Positions 14,240 through 18,696 of a DNA stretch of 18,696 nucleotides are shown here, in pieces. The notes under the pieces were generated by a model that saw only the letters and a program-made list of their open reading frames with translations, had not been told where the DNA came from and made no database searches. The stretch lies in assembly GCA_947629425.1 (NCBI GenBank), contig CANRDR010000012.1, positions 1-18,696 of the forward strand, written 5' to 3'. Origin of the DNA: an uncultured Bacilli bacterium. Its GTDB lineage: Bacteria; Bacillota_I; Bacilli_A; RF39; UBA660. How positions within the stretch are numbered: the first letter of the stretch is position 1; each line of letters opens with the position of its first letter. Made by a program: the position numbers and the translations under genes.

Positions 14240-14263
14240 AAAAAAAGGACTAAATTATCCTTT
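14240..14263 (-). terminator. Terminator of the rsh-dtd unit
   Basis: On the minus strand AAAGGA and TCCTTT form a perfect stem (14263-14258 and 14249-14244), with the dtd stop codon inside the 8-base loop, followed by seven T's (14246-14240). Confidence 0.85.
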
Positions 14264-14701
14264 GTTTTTGCTATCAATTATTATAGTAATAGGGCCATCA
14301 TTTTCAATACTTACCAACATATCACTACCAAATATACCTGTTTTTGTAGGTACATATTTATTTAAATATTCATTAAATTTATCATATAAAATAATAGCAT
14401 TTTCACCCTTCATAGCATTTATATAACTGGGCCTATTACCTTTTTTAGTATCTCCATATAAAGTAAATTGACTTATAGATAATATTTCTCCTTTTATATC
14501 AATTATACTTTTATTCATTACTCCAAATTCATCATCAAATATTCTTAAATTAATTATTTTTTTAACAATATAATCTATATCAGTTTCATTATCATCATAT
14601 CTAAAACCAACAAGTATAGTTAATCCTTTATTAATTTCATTATATATTTTATTATTTATTTTTACATTAGATGATTTAACTCTTTGTATTACTACTTTCA
14701 T
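14255..14701 (-). CDS. dtd: D-aminoacyl-tRNA deacylase
   Basis: It hydrolyses D-aminoacyl-tRNAs, and glycyl-tRNA(Ala) in known members, in the cytoplasm. The 148-residue length is typical. The protein begins MKVVIQRVKSSNV and carries the two active-site signatures, SQFTLYGDTKKGNRPSY (76-92; the family has SQFTLxAD..KGxRPSF) and NDGPITI near residue 133 (the cross-subunit Gly-cisPro motif, here GP). It starts 8 bases after the rsh stop with a GAGGT site, the same rsh-dtd pairing as in Bacillus. Its stop lies in the loop of the terminator. Confidence 0.96.
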   Translation of the reverse strand: MKVVIQRVKSSNVKINNKIYNEINKGLTILVGFRYDDNETDIDYIVKKIINLRIFDDEFGVMNKSIIDIKGEILSISQFTLYGDTKKGNRPSYINAMKGENAIILYDKFNEYLNKYVPTKTGIFGSDMLVSIENDGPITIIIDSKNKG

Positions 14702-14709
14702 AAAACCTC

Positions 14710-16845
14710 TTAATTTATTAATTCTACTTTTATAACAAAAGGTAATATTCTAATACTTTCTATAAAATTATCTAAAGAATTAGAATCTTTTACTCTAATA
14801 CTAATATTATATCCAGTTATATTATCTTTTTCAAATTCATTAATACTAGTTATGGATATATTTTTTTGACTTGCAATAGTTACTATATCAACTAAGTTAT
14901 TTTTTATTTCTGTTGTAGTTATTTTTAATTTAGATAAATATGTTCCTTCACTTTCTGTATTCCATTTAACATCAATTAATCTTTCTTTAATATCTTTTAT
15001 GTTATTACAAGTTTTTTTATGTATTGTTATACCATTACCTTTAGTAATATAACCAATTATATCGTCTCCTTTAACTGGATGACAACAATCAGCAATATTA
15101 ACTAATATATTATCACAACCATCTACTATAATATCGTTTTTATAGTTTGTTACATTATTTTTAGTATTTAATACTTTATCTAATAATATATCTTGTACTA
15201 ATCTTTTATCTTCATGTATTAAATTAATTATATATGTTGCTGTATATCTTAAAGAACCTATATTAAAGTATATTTCTTCTAAATCTTTTACTTTTAAATC
15301 ATTACATAATTTATCTATATTTTCTTTACTTAATACTTCTTTTATAGATAAATTTTGTTTTCTTATTTCTTTTTCTAATAAATTTTTTCCTGATTCTATA
15401 TATTTTTCTTTTTCTATTTTAGAAAAATATGATTTTATTTTATTTTTAGCTTGTGTAGTTTTTACTATATTTAACCAATCTTTATTAGGTGTTGATGAAT
15501 TATCTGTTTTTATTTTAACTATATCTCCATCTTGTAATTTATAATCTAGTGTTACTATATTATCGTTAACTAATGCTCCTACTGTATGTTCTCCTACATC
15601 TGTATGTATTCTATATGCAAAATCTAGTGGAGTTGATTCTATAGGTAATTCCATTACATCTCCTTTTGGAGTAAATACGTATATTAAATCAGATAGTATT
15701 TCATCTTCCATTGCTTGTCTAAATACTTCATCATTAACATCTTCTTTATAAGAATCTATTATATTTTTATACATTTCAAGTTTTTGATCCATTAAGTTTT
15801 TAATATTACCTGAAATATGTTCTTTATAAGACCAGTGACTTGCTATACCATTTTCTGCTATTTCATCCATTTCTTTTGTTCTAAGTTGTATTTCAAAAAT
15901 ATGTCCATCTATTCCAAATACACTAGTATGTAATGATTGATACATATTAGCCTTTGGTACTGCAATATAATCTTTAAAACGTTTTGGTATAGGTCTATAT
16001 TTAGAATGGATTAATCCTGCTGCTAAATAACAATCGCTTACAGTTTCAACTATGGCTCTCATCGCAAGTATATCATATATATCATTCCATTTTCTTCCTG
16101 TAGATAATTTAGTATATATACTATGTACACTTTTTACTCTACCCTTTATAGTAAATTTAATTCCAGCACTATTTAATATATCAGATACACTTTCAATCAT
16201 TTCATTTAATACATGATTTAATTCTTCACGTGTTCCATCTAATTTTTCTAATATACTATTATAAACATCTGGCTTAGAATATTTTAAACATAAGTCTTCT
16301 AATTCACTTTTTATACTATTAATACCTAATCTATGTGCAATAGGTATTAAAACATTCATAGTTTCCATTGCTTTTTGTTTTTGTTTTTCTTCTGTTAGAC
16401 TATAAAGCGTTCTCATATTATGTAATCTATCAGCAAGTTTTATTATTAAAACTCTTGCATCTTCTGATAAACCAACAAGTACTTTTCTTAAATATAAACT
16501 ACTTGATTCACTATTATCATTTAATTTTAATTTGTTAATTTTCGTTAAGTTATCAACAATTACTGCAACATCATGCCCAAATAGTTTTTCTATTTCTTCT
16601 TTTGTTGCATCACTTTCAGATATTGTTTCATGTATTAATGCAGCAACTATAGTAGTATCATCTACATTTATATCTGCTAATATTTTAGCAACACTAACTG
16701 GATGTGATAAAAATTCTTCTCCAGTTTTTCTATATTTTCCTTTATGTTTTTCTAATGCATAATCATATGCTTGTTTTATTTTATCTAAACTTTTTTTATT
16801 ATATCCTAATTCTTTATATTTATTTAAAATGGATTCTATATCCAT
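14710..16845 (-). CDS. relA: RelA/SpoT-homologue (p)ppGpp enzyme with altered hydrolase site
   Basis: The start is taken at ATG 16845 (711 residues), with GGTGGTGA before it; a GTG at 16857 is in frame but overlaps the upstream gene. The domains are in the long-RSH order: HD hydrolase (about 25-180), synthetase (about 230-340, with GRVKSVHSIYTK, YDILAMR, RFKDYIAVPKANMYQSLHT and EIQLRT), TGS (about 385-445), a zinc-finger-like region with ADCCHPVKGDDI, and a C-terminal ACT. The synthetase has the RFKD loop of bifunctional enzymes and looks intact. The hydrolase motif HDxxED reads HETISE (H72, E73, S76, E77), so a metal ligand and the catalytic Glu-Asp pair are changed, while H48 and D139 remain. 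It probably makes (p)ppGpp but may degrade it poorly. Confidence 0.95.
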   Translation of the reverse strand: MDIESILNKYKELGYNKKSLDKIKQAYDYALEKHKGKYRKTGEEFLSHPVSVAKILADINVDDTTIVAALIHETISESDATKEEIEKLFGHDVAVIVDNLTKINKLKLNDNSESSSLYLRKVLVGLSEDARVLIIKLADRLHNMRTLYSLTEEKQKQKAMETMNVLIPIAHRLGINSIKSELEDLCLKYSKPDVYNSILEKLDGTREELNHVLNEMIESVSDILNSAGIKFTIKGRVKSVHSIYTKLSTGRKWNDIYDILAMRAIVETVSDCYLAAGLIHSKYRPIPKRFKDYIAVPKANMYQSLHTSVFGIDGHIFEIQLRTKEMDEIAENGIASHWSYKEHISGNIKNLMDQKLEMYKNIIDSYKEDVNDEVFRQAMEDEILSDLIYVFTPKGDVMELPIESTPLDFAYRIHTDVGEHTVGALVNDNIVTLDYKLQDGDIVKIKTDNSSTPNKDWLNIVKTTQAKNKIKSYFSKIEKEKYIESGKNLLEKEIRKQNLSIKEVLSKENIDKLCNDLKVKDLEEIYFNIGSLRYTATYIINLIHEDKRLVQDILLDKVLNTKNNVTNYKNDIIVDGCDNILVNIADCCHPVKGDDIIGYITKGNGITIHKKTCNNIKDIKERLIDVKWNTESEGTYLSKLKITTTEIKNNLVDIVTIASQKNISITSINEFEKDNITGYNISIRVKDSNSLDNFIESIRILPFVIKVELIN

Positions 16846-16846
16846 C

Positions 16847-17110
16847 TTATTCACCACCCAGTATATTTTTCATTTTATTTTTTATATATTTTCTATATTC
16901 TAATTCATTAGTATTTAATATATCATCTACACATTGTGATAATGTTAGATTAGTTGTTTTATTCCATTTATTATCTTTTAAATAATTCCATATATCTTTA
17001 TTACTTATATAAGTTATTCCATTTAGTTTTAATTCATTTACTTTAGTATCTATTGCATAACTTAATCTATTATATAATTCTTCTAATGATTTAAATTTAA
17101 TATCATTCAT
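16847..17110 (-). CDS. comN: ComN-like post-transcriptional regulator
   Basis: This 87-residue protein matches the small ComN/YrzD family. It has a helical N-terminus with a K-x-x-ELKLNGI segment, then ITYISNKDIWNYLKDNKWNK (the family has a conserved acidic-LW..L...KWKK centre) and a C-terminal helix with VDDIL and YRKYIKNKM. In Bacillus subtilis ComN affects comE mRNA at the cell poles and lies in the same general region as relA and dtd. The gene ends one base before the chosen rsh start, so the two are coupled. A TATAAT lies upstream (17137-17132) but without a good -35. The family call rests on pattern and position; the role in this organism is open. Confidence 0.7.
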   Translation of the reverse strand: MNDIKFKSLEELYNRLSYAIDTKVNELKLNGITYISNKDIWNYLKDNKWNKTTNLTLSQCVDDILNTNELEYRKYIKNKMKNILGGE

Positions 17111-17131
17111 ATAATCAACTCTTCCTTTATA

Positions 17132-17137
17132 ATTATA
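17132..17137 (-). promoter_or_regulatory. Possible -10 box for the comN-rsh-dtd unit
   Basis: TATAAT on the minus strand lies about 22 bases before the comN-like start codon. The expected -35 position holds only T's, so support is limited. Confidence 0.35.
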
Positions 17138-17210
17138 TAATATTAAGTTGTAAAAAAAAAGATATATAAAGTTTTTATTATAAAATTATGTATAATATTA
17201 TCAGTAATAG

Positions 17211-17452
17211 TTAATAATTTAATATAATGACTGTTTTTTTAATTGTGTCAACAATGTTGTCACTTTTTAAAAATATACTGTATTTTTTATCTAATATTAA
17301 TTTAATTTCTATCATATTTAAAACTTTCCCGTACAATTTGGCAGACGCGTCTTCCAAATTATTAAACTCTTTCTGTATTAAAATCTTTAAGTATTTTCAA
17401 TTCTTTATTTGATATTGCTGATTTTTTGGTTACTTGTTCGTACGTCAGTTAA
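17211..17452 (-). pseudogene. Decayed fragment, probably YhcG/DUF1016 N-terminal region
   Basis: No continuous frame runs through it, but coding-like pieces appear in shifted frames: TYEQVTKKSAISNKELKIL, then NNLEDASAKLYGK, and KVTTLLTQL near the end. The last piece lines up with KVSPLVTQL of the nuclease at the right edge. The underlying DNA, 17241-17268 against 18602-18629, agrees at 24 of 28 bases. Several stops and frameshifts are needed to read it through. It abuts the truncated BRO gene, so it probably marks a recombination or deletion scar. The earlier pieces I cannot assign. Confidence 0.5.
17335..17360. repeat. 26-bp near-perfect palindrome
   Basis: AATTTGG-c-AGACGCGTCT-t-CCAAATT is symmetric over 26 bases with a single mismatched pair (17342 and 17353). 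It is far richer in G+C than its surroundings and has no T tract on either side, so it is more likely a protein-binding or recombination site, or a relic of foreign coding DNA, than a terminator. Confidence 0.7.
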
Positions 17453-17926
17453 ACTTTTTCTATTTACAATACCATCTACTCTATCTTTAATCCATTTATC
17501 ACTAAAACCTTTTTTTCTGTAATAATCAACTGCTCGATTAATTGCAATTTCAGGATTGAATACTTCATCAATTCTTTCACTTCCTAATTTCGCTAATCTT
17601 TGTTTTATAAATTCCGCTTTAGGTGAAGGAACTGATACAATTAATCTTAGTATTCCTTTTGTATCTAGAACATCTGTTAAATCACTTTTTCCATCTTTAT
17701 GAGATTTTAATTTCATTTGTCTCAATTTTGAGGACAACTGACTTCCTTCATTATCTAATTTTGTTTTTAAAGCATTCCAATAATCACTAGCATCTTTACT
17801 ATCAATTAAAACACTTATGACATCAACTACACTAAAATAATAATCTTGTTTTTCACTATCCCAAATACTTCTGATTTTCTTACCTTCAAATAGATTTGAA
17901 ATTGTTTCTAATTTATTTTGATTCAT
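17405..17926 (-). CDS. BRO-N domain protein, C-terminally truncated copy
   Basis: This 173-residue protein starts with MNQNKLE after TAGGAGG, as in the full-length paralogue at 1488-2348. It matches that copy over its first ~158 residues: KIRSIWDSE, SVVDVISVLIDSKD, RQMKLKS, LTDVLDTKGILRLIVSVPSPKAEFIKQRLAKLGSERIDEV and the YYRKKGFSDKWI helix. At LTDV the similarity stops and an unrelated tail RTSNQKISNIK follows. About 128 residues of the C-terminal region are missing, so it could be non-functional or act as a DNA-binding-only version competing with the full-length copy. Its promoter carries a variant of the same dyad. It lies directly downstream of the YhcG-type nuclease gene. Confidence 0.8.
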   Translation of the reverse strand: MNQNKLETISNLFEGKKIRSIWDSEKQDYYFSVVDVISVLIDSKDASDYWNALKTKLDNEGSQLSSKLRQMKLKSHKDGKSDLTDVLDTKGILRLIVSVPSPKAEFIKQRLAKLGSERIDEVFNPEIAINRAVDYYRKKGFSDKWIKDRVDGIVNRKSLTDVRTSNQKISNIK

Positions 17927-17955
17927 CCATAACCTCCTATGTATCTTCTAAATCA

Positions 17956-17984
17956 ACTATACCAAACAATCGTTTTATATACAA
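17956..17984 (-). promoter_or_regulatory. Promoter and dyad of the truncated BRO gene
   Basis: TTGTAT (17984-17979), 17 bp and TATAGT (17961-17956) on the minus strand. The spacer holds AAACAATCGTTT (17964-17975), a one-mismatch form of the palindrome in the other BRO promoter, shifted 4 bp nearer the -10. The -35 begins only a few bases past the nuclease stop codon. Confidence 0.65.
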
Positions 17985-17991
17985 TACTTTT

Positions 17992-18696
17992 TTATATAAA
18001 TTCATAAGTTCTAGATATTATTCTTTTATCAGAACAATATTCTATTATGTATTTATTATCATGTTTACATATTATTATTCCTATTGTTTTATTTTGATTT
18101 ATTGTTTTTATTGTTTTATCTATATAATTCATATATATTTCTATTTGTCCTATATGTTCTTTTTTTAATTCTGTTACTTTTAGTTCTATTACTACAAAAC
18201 AATTATATATGTAATTAAATAGTAATAAATCTATATAGTTATAAGTACTGCCTAGTTTTATTTTATATTCATTTCTTACGAACGTAAAACCAGTACCTAA
18301 TTCATCTAAAAAAGATGGTATATCTTCTAATATTAACTTTTGTAATATTTTTTCTGATATTATTTCATAATTATTAGTATTTTTAATTAATATAGGATTT
18401 TTAACTAAATCAGTTATAATAGAATTATTTTCATTAATTAATTTATCTTTTGTTTTATTAGGTAATCTTTCATATTCTTTTGATTTTATTTTTTGTTCTA
18501 GTTCTCTTTTAGATAAATTTAATTTTATACATTGATTAATATAATAATTAATTTCATTATAATTTTTTAGTGAAATTAAAATTAAACAATGTGTCCATGT
18601 CAATTGTGTCACCAGTGGTGACACTTTTTCATTACTAAATACATTATAGAATTGTTTCATTCTAAATAATGTTCTTTTATTATATTTTTTACCTAC
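17992..18696 (-). CDS. YhcG/DUF1016-family PD-(D/E)XK nuclease, 5' end outside window
   Basis: The frame is open to the right edge. Bases 18661-18696 read VGKKYNKRTLFR, which continues the conserved DUF1016 N-terminal motif (YGKxFNxRNLxxMRxFY), so the ATG at 18660 is internal and the gene is partial. Numbering from that Met, EKVSPLVTQLTWTHC (11-25) and YYINQCIKLNLSKRELEQKI are family blocks. The C-terminal nuclease fold has TGFTFVRNEYKI, the acidic D144 in YIDLLLF, the E159-x-K161 pair in VIELK, and Q172 in GQIEIYMNYID. YhcG-type proteins are linked to mobile elements and restriction-like defence; the DNA substrate is unknown. No terminator follows before the BRO promoter. Confidence 0.9.
   Translation of the reverse strand, partial: VGKKYNKRTLFRMKQFYNVFSNEKVSPLVTQLTWTHCLILISLKNYNEINYYINQCIKLNLSKRELEQKIKSKEYERLPNKTKDKLINENNSIITDLVKNPILIKNTNNYEIISEKILQKLILEDIPSFLDELGTGFTFVRNEYKIKLGSTYNYIDLLLFNYIYNCFVVIELKVTELKKEHIGQIEIYMNYIDKTIKTINQNKTIGIIICKHDNKYIIEYCSDKRIISRTYEFI

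Noticed and set aside
16704..16985. Plus-strand frame opposite rsh and comN
   Set aside because: It is a hydrophobic shadow of two well-supported minus-strand genes.
1..18696. Mycoplasma genetic code (TGA = Trp)
   Set aside because: Genes are full length without in-frame TGA, and Trp codons are TGG, so code 11 explains everything.
1..18696. CRISPR array, tRNA or rRNA genes, insertion sequences
   Set aside because: No regularly spaced repeats, cloverleaf, rRNA-like sequence or transposase frame was seen.

Overview
The window is very AT-rich, with about a quarter G+C by eye. Ribosome-binding sites are strong (AGGAGG type) and Trp is encoded by TGG. Almost every gene lies on the minus strand. 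Gene content and order point to a low-GC Bacillota of the Bacilli side, possibly a deep-branching gut lineage. The supporting evidence is a sporulation sigma factor sigG followed by a YlmC-type gene, lspA directly upstream of rluD, and a comN-like gene upstream of relA/rsh and dtd. Codon use is standard for Trp. No gene called here ends in TGA: all stops read are TAA except one TAG.

From the left edge: (1) 1-1350 is a small stress- or envelope-like unit. Two small minus-strand genes (a VVGGY-repeat protein and a four-helix membrane protein) diverge from a plus-strand TetR-type regulator. They share overlapping promoters flanked by two GACAnnTGTC dyads. (2) 1488-2401 is a full-length BRO-N/antirepressor-like gene whose consensus promoter contains a perfect 14-bp palindrome. 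(3) 2432-6893 is a two-component system (OmpR-type regulator, then sensor kinase) followed by a MacB-like permease and an ATPase. A 15-bp box, TTAATGTTTCTTTAA, stands at exactly the same distance from the -10 box before both the regulator and the permease, so the whole block looks like one autoregulated sensing and transport module. (4) 6896-10523 holds three XRE-type proteins anchored in the membrane and a DUF1287 cell-wall-hydrolase-like protein, separated by a duplicated terminator/promoter segment. A MmcQ/YjbR protein with a PUA/EVE-like tail follows at 10540-11580.

(5) 11743-17137 is core chromosome read right to left: comN-like, rsh (RelA/SpoT), dtd and a terminator; then sigG, ylmC-like, lspA, rluD and a terminator. 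A SigF/SigG-like promoter sits just after the dtd terminator. The RSH protein has an altered hydrolase HD motif (HE...SE for HD...ED) with an intact-looking synthetase, which suggests a synthetase-biased alarmone enzyme. (6) 17211-18696 is a second accessory patch. It contains a C-terminally truncated second BRO copy with a related promoter dyad, a decayed fragment that looks like the N-terminal part of a YhcG/DUF1016 protein, a 26-bp near-perfect palindrome, and an apparently intact YhcG-type PD-(D/E)XK nuclease gene that runs off the right edge.

No tRNA, rRNA, CRISPR array or insertion sequence was recognised, and no gene-free stretch exceeds 300 bases. The most unusual material is the paired BRO/YhcG patches, the shared regulator box of the sensing/ABC module, the degenerate RSH hydrolase site, and the row of membrane-tethered XRE proteins.
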